Shown in pieces: positions 1-6,206 of a stretch of DNA of 7,027 bases. Within the stretch, counting starts at the first letter, position 1; each line of letters starts with the position of its first letter. A program made the translations under genes and the position numbers. The DNA is taken from NCBI GenBank assembly GCA_943333015.1, contig CALQRR010000084.1, forward strand, positions 1-7,027, in the 5' to 3' direction. A model generated the notes under the pieces. The model had not been told where the DNA came from. It saw nothing but the letters and a program-made list of their open reading frames with translations, and made no database searches. This DNA is from Chitinophaga pinensis (GTDB taxonomy: Bacteria; Bacteroidota; Bacteroidia; M30B66).

Positions 1-190
1 CCTTATATATGACACCGAGTGTGTTGCCAGGAAGAGGATGCCCAAGAATAGGATCTCCGCCTTCAAAATTATTTGGACTTCCCAACACGAACATGTGCAC
101 CAGCACACTAACGACGATTGAAGAGAGGATGACAGTTGCAGCAAAAAAAGATCCTATACCGCTGCCCGCTGAATTCTGGTTGTTGCTCAT
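1..190 (-). CDS. MotA/TolQ/ExbB family proton-channel protein, N-terminal part (cut by left edge)
   Basis: This reading frame starts at the ATG at 190 on the minus strand and stays open for 63 codons to the window edge, so only the N terminus is visible. The protein begins MSNNQNSAGSGIGSFFAATV, has one hydrophobic membrane segment at about residues 12-36, and then the motif HPLPGNTLGVIYK at residues 51-63. From family knowledge, a short N terminus, one transmembrane helix and an N(H)PLPGN.LG.(V/I)YKGG motif is typical of Bacteroidota ExbB/TolQ-like proteins. These form the inner-membrane proton channel that energises TonB-dependent outer-membrane transport together with ExbD and TonB. The core two-helix channel domain lies outside the window, so ExbB cannot be separated from TolQ or a MotA-like paralogue. 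No Shine-Dalgarno sequence precedes the start, as is usual in this phylum. A good promoter lies 63 bp upstream. ExbD genes would be expected further left (inference). Confidence 0.82.
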   Translation of the reverse strand, partial: MSNNQNSAGSGIGSFFAATVILSSIVVSVLVHMFVLGSPNNFEGGDPILGHPLPGNTLGVIYK

Positions 191-252
191 TTTAAAGCGT
201 TTTAAGGGATGGTTTAAGTGTTAAAAAGATGTGATGTAAATTTGAATGTGGG

Positions 253-282
253 CAAATATACAGAAAATGGGTTTCAAACAAT
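253..282 (-). promoter_or_regulatory. Bacteroidota-type promoter for the leftward ExbB-like gene
   Basis: Read on the minus strand, ATTG (279-282) is followed after 18 bp by TATATTTG (253-260). This matches the Bacteroidota housekeeping promoter consensus, with TTG/TTTG near -33 and TAnnTTTG near -7. The start codon of the ExbB-like gene is at 190, which leaves a 5' UTR of roughly 55-60 nt. The assignment rests on motif match, spacing and orientation only. Confidence 0.6.
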
Positions 283-385
283 GGAGACAAAAAAACCTTA
301 CTGTCGGAAGTTTTGAGGGAGGACAACCTGTTCACAGGATTAGCCACTAGACATACGAGCCATTAAGTTTGTTTCCGGCTAGTTC

Positions 386-416
386 TTTGTGATTTGGAAA
401 TCTTTATGTACTTTTG
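386..416 (+). promoter_or_regulatory. Bacteroidota-type promoter for the rimP-nusA-infB operon
   Basis: TTTG at 386-389 is followed after exactly 19 bp by TACTTTTG at 409-416, a full match to the phylum's TTTG / TAnnTTTG promoter. Transcription would begin at about 421-424, giving a leader of only about 36-40 nt before rimP. Because the promoter overlaps 394-420, translation of rimP cannot start at the upstream in-frame TTG at 394 on a transcript from this promoter. This supports the ATG cluster at 460-474 as the true start. Confidence 0.68.
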
Positions 417-426
417 CCGCGGTTTT

Positions 427-453
427 AGAGGAGGGGACAGTGTCCCTTTTTTT
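427..453 (+). promoter_or_regulatory. Terminator-like hairpin in the rimP leader (possible attenuator)
   Basis: GGGAC (434-438) and GTCCC (442-446) form a perfect 5-bp GC-rich stem with an AGT loop, followed directly by seven T residues (447-453). The purine tract AGAGGAG just upstream can also pair, partly by G-U, with the T run and lengthen the stem. The layout is that of a small intrinsic terminator, about 10-30 nt after the predicted transcription start and before the rimP ATG. In E. coli the equivalent operon is autoregulated by NusA through leader termination. A similar role here is inference; the hairpin could instead act on mRNA stability or ribosome access. The stem is short, so real termination is uncertain. 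Confidence 0.4.
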
Positions 454-459
454 ATTTCG

Positions 460-936
460 ATGATGAAGAACATGATTCGTAAAGAGCACATTGCCGAGCT
501 TGCTGAAGCCTTTTTGAAGGACTCAGCAAATTATCTTATTGATGTAAACGTGCGTTCGGGAAACCGGATAAGTGTTTACATTGAGAATACGGAGCATGTG
601 TCTATTCAGGACTGCATCGCATTGAGTAAACACCTCGAATCACAATTGGATCGGGAACAGCAAGATTTTGAGCTGGAGGTTTCCTCACCCGGAATCGATT
701 CACCGTTCCGTGATCTTCGTCAATACACGAAATACGCGGGTAAAGACATTGAGATCACTTTATTGAACGGCGACAAAGTATTGGGAACATTAGTAGGTGC
801 GGATGAATCCGGCATTGAAATTATCCCTGCTCCAAGTCGTTCAAAGAAAAAAGCAGTAAAAACATCAACAGATATAGAACCAAATCGTTTTTCATTTCCG
901 GAAGTGAAAGAGACACGATTGGTTATTACCTTTTAA
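460..936 (+). CDS. rimP: Ribosome maturation factor RimP
   Basis: RimP is a cytoplasmic assembly factor that binds the free 30S subunit and aids maturation of its head region before translation. The frame gives 158 residues from the ATG at 460, close to the usual family length of about 150. An N-terminal alpha/beta domain spans about residues 5-85 and ends in the family signature VSSPGIDSPF (74-83). An SH3-like C-terminal domain begins at YAGKDIEITLLNGDKVLGTL (92-111). A basic Lys-rich stretch (RSKKKAVK, 127-134) lies in a C-terminal loop. The start is ambiguous: ATGs at 460, 463 and 472 are all in frame, and the one at 472 would give MIRKEHIAEL, also a natural RimP beginning. An in-frame TTG at 394 is excluded because it overlaps the promoter. 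No Shine-Dalgarno sequence is suitably spaced for these ATGs. It is the first gene of the rimP-nusA-infB operon, 20 bp before nusA. Confidence 0.95.
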   Translation: MMKNMIRKEHIAELAEAFLKDSANYLIDVNVRSGNRISVYIENTEHVSIQDCIALSKHLESQLDREQQDFELEVSSPGIDSPFRDLRQYTKYAGKDIEITLLNGDKVLGTLVGADESGIEIIPAPSRSKKKAVKTSTDIEPNRFSFPEVKETRLVITF

Positions 937-956
937 CACGAATGCTAAATTAACCA

Positions 957-2192
957 ATGGAACACGCAGCTCTCATTGAATCGTTCGCAGAGTTTAAAGA
1001 ATTCAAAAACATTGACCGGGTAACCATGATGGGTATTCTGGAAGATGTGTTCCGGAATATGATCATCAAGAAGTATGGCTCTGATGAAAACTTTGATATT
1101 ATCATTAACATCGACAAGGGAGACCTTGAAGTGTGGCACAACCGCGAGATTGTAGCTGATGATGCTGTTGAAGATCAGAATAGTCAGATTGCTTATTCGG
1201 ATGCGGTAAAAATTGAACCGGATTTTGAAGTGGGTGAAGCTGTTTCGGAAGAAGTAAAACTGAATGACTTTGGTCGTCGGGCAGTTTTGGCGTTTCGCCA
1301 GAATCTGGTTGCTCGTATTTCTGAACTTGAAAAAGACGGTGTTTACCGTAAATACAAGGACCGTGTAGGAGAAGTTGTTTCTGGAGAGATCTATCAGGTC
1401 TGGAAGAAGGAAGTTCTCATTTTGGATGAAGAAGGCAATGAGCTGGTGATTCCAAAAACGGAGCAAATCCCAAGCGATTTCTTTAAAAAAGGTGAAAATG
1501 CGCGTGCAGTAGTTCTTCGTGTTGATATGAAGAACAATACACCTCAAATCATCCTATCCAGAACTTCTCCCGTTTTTCTGGAAAAACTTTTCGAACAAGA
1601 AGTTCCAGAAGTTTTTGATGGTTTGATTACGATTAAGAAAATTGTTCGTGAACCGGGAGTTCGTGCCAAAGTAGCTGTTGAAAGCTATGATGATCGGATT
1701 GATCCGGTGGGCGCTTGTGTTGGAATGAAAGGATCACGTATACATGGTATCGTGCGGGAACTTCGTAACGAGAATATAGATGTGATCAATTTCACCACAA
1801 ACAACGCCTTGTACATTACACGTGCACTGAGTCCGGCCAAGATCTCTTCGATCAAACTGGATGAAGCAACCAAGCGTGCAGAAGTGTATCTGAAGCCTGA
1901 TCAGGTATCATTGGCTATTGGAAAAGGTGGATTGAACATCAAACTCGCAAGCCGTTTAACTGGGTATGAAATTGATGTGTACCGTGATTCCGATATTGAT
2001 CAGGAAGATGTGGATCTGGAAGAATTCAGCGATGAAATTGATAGCTGGATTTTGGATGAACTTAAGAAAGCAGGATGCGATACAGCAAAAAGTGTATTGG
2101 AATTGCCTGTTGATGACCTGGTGAAGCGTACTGATCTGGAAGAAGAAACTATCAAAGAAGTGATGCGGATTTTGCGTGCTGAGTTTGAATAA
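957..2192 (+). CDS. nusA: Transcription termination/antitermination factor NusA
   Basis: NusA binds RNA polymerase and nascent RNA and modulates pausing, intrinsic termination and antitermination. The 411-residue protein has the expected order: an N-terminal RNAP-binding domain (about 1-130, containing LNDFGRRAVLAFRQNL); an S1 domain (about 135-200, from RVGEVVSGEI); KH1 (about 202-290, with VGACVGMKGSRI at 251-262); and KH2 (about 295-345, with the loop IGKGGLNIKLASRLTG at 321-336). An acidic linker (346-362) follows, then a short helical C-terminal segment (about 363-411) resembling half of a helix-hairpin-helix pair. It lacks the two full acidic repeats of the longer E. coli protein (about 495 residues), which is common outside Proteobacteria. 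The ATG at 957 follows rimP by 20 bp. An in-frame ATG at 942 is followed at once by a stop, so 957 is the only sensible start. Antisense frames here are shadows. Confidence 0.97.
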   Translation: MEHAALIESFAEFKEFKNIDRVTMMGILEDVFRNMIIKKYGSDENFDIIINIDKGDLEVWHNREIVADDAVEDQNSQIAYSDAVKIEPDFEVGEAVSEEVKLNDFGRRAVLAFRQNLVARISELEKDGVYRKYKDRVGEVVSGEIYQVWKKEVLILDEEGNELVIPKTEQIPSDFFKKGENARAVVLRVDMKNNTPQIILSRTSPVFLEKLFEQEVPEVFDGLITIKKIVREPGVRAKVAVESYDDRIDPVGACVGMKGSRIHGIVRELRNENIDVINFTTNNALYITRALSPAKISSIKLDEATKRAEVYLKPDQVSLAIGKGGLNIKLASRLTGYEIDVYRDSDIDQEDVDLEEFSDEIDSWILDELKKAGCDTAKSVLELPVDDLVKRTDLEEETIKEVMRILRAEFE

Positions 2193-2234
2193 ACACAAGG
2201 CAAAACCCGTCAAACAATATATTAACACCATTGA

Positions 2235-5200
2235 ATGTCAGAAGCACAACAAGCAAGACGAATCAGTAAAGTTGCATCCGAACTGAACGTTGGAGTACAA
2301 ACGGTGATTGATTTTTTAACCGACAAGCGGTTCGAAGATATCAACCGTAACTCCAAGATCAGCGATGAGATGTATACGCTGCTCTTAAAGGAGTATGGCG
2401 CCGAAAAAAGCGTCAAAGAGGAGTCGAAGAAAATCATTCAGACCCGTCTGAAGCGTGAGCCCGTTGTATTGGATGAAACCCATCCGGTTGGCCGTGCAGA
2501 TGATGCCGATCAGGAACCCGACGAGGTTTTGATCAAAGGTATGGGGCAGCGTGCTTCTACTCCAACAGTAGTGGCAGTTCCTGTATCGGTTCCGGAACCC
2601 GCACCTGTTCCAACACCAGAACCGGTGAAGGTTGAAGTTCCTGAACCCACTCCGGTCGCAGAACAAGTAAAACCTGAAGTTTCTTTACCAGAGCCTGTAG
2701 AAGCTCCGGCTCCGGCAGTTACTCCGGTAGTAGAAACAATTCCGGTGGTTGCCGAAATTCCTGTTGAAAAGGAAAAAGAAGCGGAAGTTGTTGCTGAAGC
2801 TCCTGTTCCAGTTGTTGAACCTGTTAAAGAAAATCAACTCAAGGTTCTTGGGAAGATTGACCTGGGTTCATTCGATAAAAACAGAGGTAAAAAATCATCC
2901 AAAGACAAAGATTCAGGTAACCGACCGGTTAAACCGGCAAGTCCAGTTACTGAACCTGCAAAAGAAATTCCTGTTGCTGCAAAAGCACCAGTTCTCCCTA
3001 CTCCATCGCCTGTTGTTGCTCCACCTGTGGCTGTTGAAAAACCAACAGAAGTGGTTACTCCAGAGCCAGTTGTTAAAGCACCTGAAGAGCTGTACCGTGC
3101 TGTACGTGAGAAGTTAGAAGGGGTTAAGATTCTGGGGAAAATTGAATTGACACCAGAGCCTCCTAAAAAACCCATTGCCTCTTCATCCGGTGCTGGCTTA
3201 GGTAGCAACGACCGTAAGAAGAAACGTAAGCGTATCGACACTCCTCCAGGAGCTGCAGGTGCCGGAACAACGCCAGGAGCTGCGGCTCCCAATACAGGTC
3301 CGAACCGTGAAATTCGTCCGCGCCAAGGTGGACCGGGACATCATCGTCCTGCCCCAGGTGCTCCGAAACCACAGCTTACCGAAGAAGAAGTACAAAAACA
3401 AATCAAGGAAACTCTTGCTCGTTTGAGTCAAGGGAAACAAAAATCAAAATCGGCAAAATACCGGAAGCAGAAACGTGAAGATTTCCGTGCTGCTCAGGAA
3501 GAAGCAGATCTTGAGGGATTGGAAAAAATCATCAAGGTAACGGAATTCGTATCGGCCAATGAACTTGCCCGAATGATGAGTGTACCTGTGAATGAAATTA
3601 TTTCCACCTGTATGTCTCTTGGCCTTTTTGTATCCATCAATCAGCGTCTTGATGCCGAAACATTGACCATTGTAGCGGAAGAATTTGGCTACAAGGTGGA
3701 ATTTGTTTCTGTTGAAGTACAAGAAGCTATTAAAGAAGATGAGGATACAGAAGAAAATCTGATTTCACGTCCACCGATTGTGACCGTTATGGGTCACGTC
3801 GATCACGGAAAGACTTCTTTACTCGATTACGTCCGTAAAGCGAATGTTATTGCAGGAGAAGCTGGAGGTATTACTCAGCACATTGGAGCATACAATGTGA
3901 CGATGGAAAATGGCAAACGGATCACTTTCCTCGATACACCGGGTCACGAAGCCTTTACGGCCATGCGTGCTCGTGGAGCTCAGGTTACAGACGTTGCCAT
4001 TATTGTTATTGCAGCAGATGATAGCGTGATGCCTCAAACCATTGAAGCAATCAATCACGCGCAAGCGGCTCAAGTTCCGATTGTATTTGCGATCAATAAA
4101 ATTGATAAACCAGGAGCAAATCCTGAAAAAATCCGCGAACAATTGGCAACGATGAACATCCTCGTTGAAGATTGGGGTGGTAAATATCAGATTCAGGAGA
4201 TTGCAGCAAAACATGGTAAGAATATCGATCAGTTACTTGAAAAAGTATTGCTCGAAGCGGAAATGCTCGATCTGAAAGCTAATCCAAACAAACGGGCGAG
4301 CGGAACGGTCATTGAATCTGAATTGGATAAAGGACGTGGCTATGTTACAACCATGATTATCCTCGCTGGAACACTTCGCATCGGTGATGTGGTTCTTGCA
4401 GGTCCTAACAGTGGACGTGTAAAGGCTTTGTTCAACGAACGCGGTGTTTCTATTAAAGAAGCTGGACCATCCATGTCTGTTCAGATGCTCGGCCTCAGCG
4501 GTGCGCCATCATCCGGTGATAAATTTAACGTGATGACGGATGAACGCGAAGCACGTGAGATTGCGAACAAACGTCAACAACTTCAGCGTGAGCAAGGAAT
4601 TCGTACACACAAGCACATTACATTGGATGAGATTGGTCGTCGTATTGCGATCGGTGATTTCAAGGAACTGAATATTATTGTGAAAGGTGATGTGGATGGA
4701 TCGGTGGAAGCCCTTTCTGATTCATTGCTGAAATTATCTACCGAAAAGATTCAGGTAAACATCATACACAAATCGGTTGGACAGGTTACAGAGGGCGATG
4801 TTCTCTTGGCATCAGCATCCAACGCGATTATTATTGGATTCCAGGTTCGTCCTTCTGCAAGTGCCCGTAAATTGGCGGAAAATGAAGAGATCGACATGCG
4901 TTTCTATTCGATCATCTACAAAGCAATTGAAGAGATAAAAGCCGCCATGGATGGCATGCTTGCTCCTGAATTCGAAGAGAAGATTGTGTGTAATGTTGAA
5001 GTACGCGATGTGTTCAAGATTACGAAAGTGGGAACTGTTGCCGGATGTTATGTGTTGGATGGAAAAATTACCCGTCACACCAAAATCCGACTTATCCGTG
5101 ATGGTATTGTGGTGTATTCCGGAGACTTGGGATCACTCAAACGTTTCAAGGATGATGTGAAAGAAGTCGCCACTGGATACGAGTGTGGATTGAACATCCA

Positions 5201-5273
5201 TAACTTCAATGATATCAAAGAAGGAGATATTATCGAAGGATATGAAAACGTAGAGATCAAGCGAAAGCTGTAA
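2235..5273 (+). CDS. infB: Translation initiation factor IF-2
   Basis: IF2 is the GTPase that brings initiator fMet-tRNA to the 30S subunit and promotes 50S joining. The 1012 residues show an N-terminal IF2N-like helical domain (about 8-60). A long low-complexity Pro/Glu/Val/Ala linker follows (about 110-380), ending in basic and Gly/Pro-rich patches (KKKRKRI, 328-334). A second IF2N domain lies at about 433-490. The G domain (about 512-680) has G1 GHVDHGKT (520-527), a G2 Thr in GGITQHIG (544-551), G3 DTPGHEAF (567-574) and G4 NKID (621-624). The G5 position reads AAK (657-659) instead of the common SAK. Domains II, III and the fMet-tRNA-binding domain IV complete the protein to residue 1012. 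Catalytic His571 in DTPGH is present. The linker holds no Met between residues 103 and 447, so E. coli-style shorter isoforms from internal ATGs are not obvious. It follows nusA by 42 bp and is the last gene of the operon. Confidence 0.98.
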   Translation: MSEAQQARRISKVASELNVGVQTVIDFLTDKRFEDINRNSKISDEMYTLLLKEYGAEKSVKEESKKIIQTRLKREPVVLDETHPVGRADDADQEPDEVLIKGMGQRASTPTVVAVPVSVPEPAPVPTPEPVKVEVPEPTPVAEQVKPEVSLPEPVEAPAPAVTPVVETIPVVAEIPVEKEKEAEVVAEAPVPVVEPVKENQLKVLGKIDLGSFDKNRGKKSSKDKDSGNRPVKPASPVTEPAKEIPVAAKAPVLPTPSPVVAPPVAVEKPTEVVTPEPVVKAPEELYRAVREKLEGVKILGKIELTPEPPKKPIASSSGAGLGSNDRKKKRKRIDTPPGAAGAGTTPGAAAPNTGPNREIRPRQGGPGHHRPAPGAPKPQLTEEEVQKQIKETLARLSQGKQKSKSAKYRKQKREDFRAAQEEADLEGLEKIIKVTEFVSANELARMMSVPVNEIISTCMSLGLFVSINQRLDAETLTIVAEEFGYKVEFVSVEVQEAIKEDEDTEENLISRPPIVTVMGHVDHGKTSLLDYVRKANVIAGEAGGITQHIGAYNVTMENGKRITFLDTPGHEAFTAMRARGAQVTDVAIIVIAADDSVMPQTIEAINHAQAAQVPIVFAINKIDKPGANPEKIREQLATMNILVEDWGGKYQIQEIAAKHGKNIDQLLEKVLLEAEMLDLKANPNKRASGTVIESELDKGRGYVTTMIILAGTLRIGDVVLAGPNSGRVKALFNERGVSIKEAGPSMSVQMLGLSGAPSSGDKFNVMTDEREAREIANKRQQLQREQGIRTHKHITLDEIGRRIAIGDFKELNIIVKGDVDGSVEALSDSLLKLSTEKIQVNIIHKSVGQVTEGDVLLASASNAIIIGFQVRPSASARKLAENEEIDMRFYSIIYKAIEEIKAAMDGMLAPEFEEKIVCNVEVRDVFKITKVGTVAGCYVLDGKITRHTKIRLIRDGIVVYSGDLGSLKRFKDDVKEVATGYECGLNIHNFNDIKEGDIIEGYENVEIKRKL
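2565..3149 (+). repeat. Low-complexity Pro/Glu/Val linker of IF2 with paired LGKI(D/E)L motifs
   Basis: This internal part of infB (IF2 residues 111-305) encodes irregular [16 protein letters not shown] and AKAPV-type repeats dominated by Pro, Val, Glu and Ala. It is probably disordered. Each of two blocks ends in a near-identical motif: [10 protein letters not shown] (residues 201-210, bases 2835-2864) and [10 protein letters not shown] (296-305, bases 3120-3149). The low-complexity coding sequence also produces long spurious frames on both strands. I recognise such LGKI(D/E)L motifs as a recurrent element of Bacteroidota IF2 linkers, but their role is not known to me. Confidence 0.7.
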
Positions 5274-5317
5274 TGTTTTAAAATTCGGTATGATAGAATA
5301 ACGTCTACTGAAAAAAG

Positions 5318-5360
5318 AGCCCGGAAAATACCACGACAACTGTCTGGCGTTTTCCGGGCT
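5318..5360. terminator. Bidirectional rho-independent terminator between infB and the SPOR gene
   Basis: AGCCCGGAAAA (5318-5328) and TTTTCCGGGCT (5350-5360) are perfect 11-bp complements. Inside the loop, CCA and GAC can pair with GTC and TGG to extend the stem around an AACT tip. On the minus strand the stem is followed by TCTTTTTTC, a good U tract for the convergent SPOR gene that ends at 5436. On the plus strand it is followed by TATTTATTT, a weaker U-rich tail for infB, which ends at 5273. The position between two convergent genes fits a shared terminator. Confidence 0.9.
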
Positions 5361-5435
5361 TATTTATTTCGCTTCTGTGAGAATGAACCTATTGTAAAAT
5401 CCAGCAGTAGCAGTAAAAGCACAGTATAAATTACA

Positions 5436-5915
5436 TTAAGGTAATTTGATATAATCCCTGACAATGTATGCACCAGGGTACTGACCTGAAACATCATTAA
5501 GCAATCTACGAGCTTCCGCTTTTGTTCGAAAATCACCACAGCGTACTTTAAAATTTGGCTGCTGATAGGAAAGATAAACTGCGATACCTGGAAACTGACG
5601 TTCAAACTCCACGACAGCAGATTGAGCTCTGTCTTTTGCATTATTACCGGCATCAGACAAGACCTGCACACGATAACCCTCTAAACCGGGGGAAGTGTAA
5701 TTGGCTTTCTTGTAAACTTCTAAAAGTTCAATCAAACCAGATGGAAGTTGATACTGGATAACTCCATTAGCAATAGAGTCCAAATGCATGCGATCAAATG
5801 TGGAAATCTTCAAAGAATCATTTTCCTGCGCTTGCAGAAAAATGCTGCCAGTCATAAAAAAAACTAGAAATAAAAGATTAAAAAAGATTGAATAGGTGGT
5901 TCTAAATCGGAACAT
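5436..5915 (-). CDS. Secreted SPOR-domain protein
   Basis: The 159-residue protein starts with a hydrophobic signal peptide (about residues 1-30, MFRFRTTYSIFFNLLFLVFF then ..IFLQAQ). Cleavage is likely near AQA/QEN, so the mature protein should be periplasmic. A short helical spacer (about 35-72) precedes a SPOR domain at about 79-156. This has the typical opening GYRVQVLSD (80-88), a central YQQPNFKVRCGDF (117-129) and the following TKAEARRLLNDV helix (131-142), then a final strand AYIVRDYIKL. SPOR domains bind denuded glycan strands of peptidoglycan, often at division sites. Whether this protein acts in division or general envelope maintenance cannot be told. It is convergent with infB and divergent from the cytochrome gene. 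From memory of Flavobacteriia genomes, a SPOR-domain gene between infB and the ACIII operon is a recurring arrangement; this was not checked. Confidence 0.9.
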   Translation of the reverse strand: MFRFRTTYSIFFNLLFLVFFMTGSIFLQAQENDSLKISTFDRMHLDSIANGVIQYQLPSGLIELLEVYKKANYTSPGLEGYRVQVLSDAGNNAKDRAQSAVVEFERQFPGIAVYLSYQQPNFKVRCGDFRTKAEARRLLNDVSGQYPGAYIVRDYIKLP

Positions 5916-5932
5916 TCAAAGGGAATTTAAAG

Positions 5933-5940
5933 CAAAACTA
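5933..5940 (-). promoter_or_regulatory. Candidate -7 box for the SPOR gene
   Basis: On the minus strand this octamer reads TAGTTTTG, a match to TAnnTTTG, with 17 bp between the box and the ATG at 915 of the last kilobase (position 5915). No clear TTG/TTTG element lies 18-20 bp upstream, so the promoter is weak by sequence and may need an activator or may be spurious. If it is real, the mRNA would have a very short leader of about 12 nt. Confidence 0.35.
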
Positions 5941-5989
5941 ACAAGTATCCTTCAGAATCAGGATAAATAAACGAAACAGTTTGAATTGA

Positions 5990-6037
5990 AAGTCTTCATT
6001 TATTGTGCTCCATTTAGACCTAAGTACCTGAAGACTT
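5990..6037. repeat. 9-bp perfect inverted repeat in the SPOR/actA divergent region
   Basis: AAGTCTTCA (5990-5998) and TGAAGACTT (6029-6037) are exact reverse complements separated by 30 bp. They lie between the divergent SPOR and cytochrome genes, upstream of both candidate promoters. They could be paired regulator sites or a long-loop hairpin, but a chance match of this size in an intergenic region is also possible. Confidence 0.35.
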
Positions 6038-6147
6038 GTATAAAACAAAAATGTACTGTCTCATGAAGCGGTCCAACTTGAAAGATGCGTTTATTTAGAA
6101 TCATTCCAAATTATAAACAAAGTCAAAAAAACTCTTAAAGGAAAAGG

Positions 6148-6173
6148 TTAACGGTTAAATTTGCAGCCGTTAA
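6148..6173 (+). promoter_or_regulatory. actA promoter -7 box enclosed by an inverted repeat
   Basis: TAAATTTG at 6156-6163 matches the Bacteroidota TAnnTTTG box and would start transcription at about 6168-6171, giving a leader of about 36-40 nt before the ATG at 6207. No TTG is present at the -33 position. The box sits inside the 7-bp inverted repeat TTAACGG (6148-6154) / CCGTTAA (6167-6173) with a 12-bp spacer, spanning from upstream of the box to the transcription start. A weak -33 element plus a dyad over the start suggests a regulator-binding site (inference). A hairpin at the very 5' end is unlikely, because the left arm would not be transcribed. Confidence 0.45.
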
Positions 6174-6206
6174 AACTGAAATAGGGGTCATCCTACCTGC
6201 TGGTCT

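Noticed and set aside
9..224. Plus-strand open frame of 71 codons at the left edge.
   Set aside because: It lies opposite the ExbB-like N terminus, which has a clear membrane helix and family motif. The plus-strand translation has no recognisable features and runs into the minus-gene leader.
237..244. Second plus-strand TAAATTTG box upstream of rimP.
   Set aside because: No TTG/TTTG lies at the proper distance upstream, and the promoter at 386-416 matches both elements with 19-bp spacing.
300..385. Possible small RNA or tRNA-like structure in the divergent leader region (short pairings such as CCTG/CAGG and TAGCC/GGCTA).
   Set aside because: The stems are 4-5 bp, no cloverleaf, T-loop motif or CCA end is present, and no terminator follows.
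394..459. N-terminal extension of RimP starting at the TTG at 394.
   Set aside because: The extension overlaps the -7 box at 409-416 and the leader hairpin, and its residues do not resemble a RimP N terminus.
945..1547. 200-codon minus-strand frame opposite nusA.
   Set aside because: The plus strand encodes a full-length NusA with S1 and KH motifs. The antisense product is Phe/Asn/Ile-rich without family features, typical of a shadow frame.
2749..3292. Open frames on both strands (2749-3117 plus, 2834-3292 minus) within infB.
   Set aside because: They arise from the low-complexity linker codons of IF2. Their products are Leu-rich or Gly/Ser/Thr-rich by-products without start signals.
3819..4214. 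131-codon minus-strand frame opposite the IF2 G domain.
   Set aside because: It is antisense to highly conserved GTPase motifs and its product has no recognisable domain.
5360..5671. 103-codon minus-strand frame overlapping the SPOR gene 3' end.
   Set aside because: It is in a different frame from the SPOR coding sequence, which has a signal peptide and full domain. It also runs into the terminator.
6084..6137. Short plus-strand frame (17 codons, MRLFRIIPNYKQSKKNS) upstream of actA.
   Set aside because: It lies upstream of the predicted actA promoter, has no ribosome-binding sequence or promoter of its own, and is too short to support.
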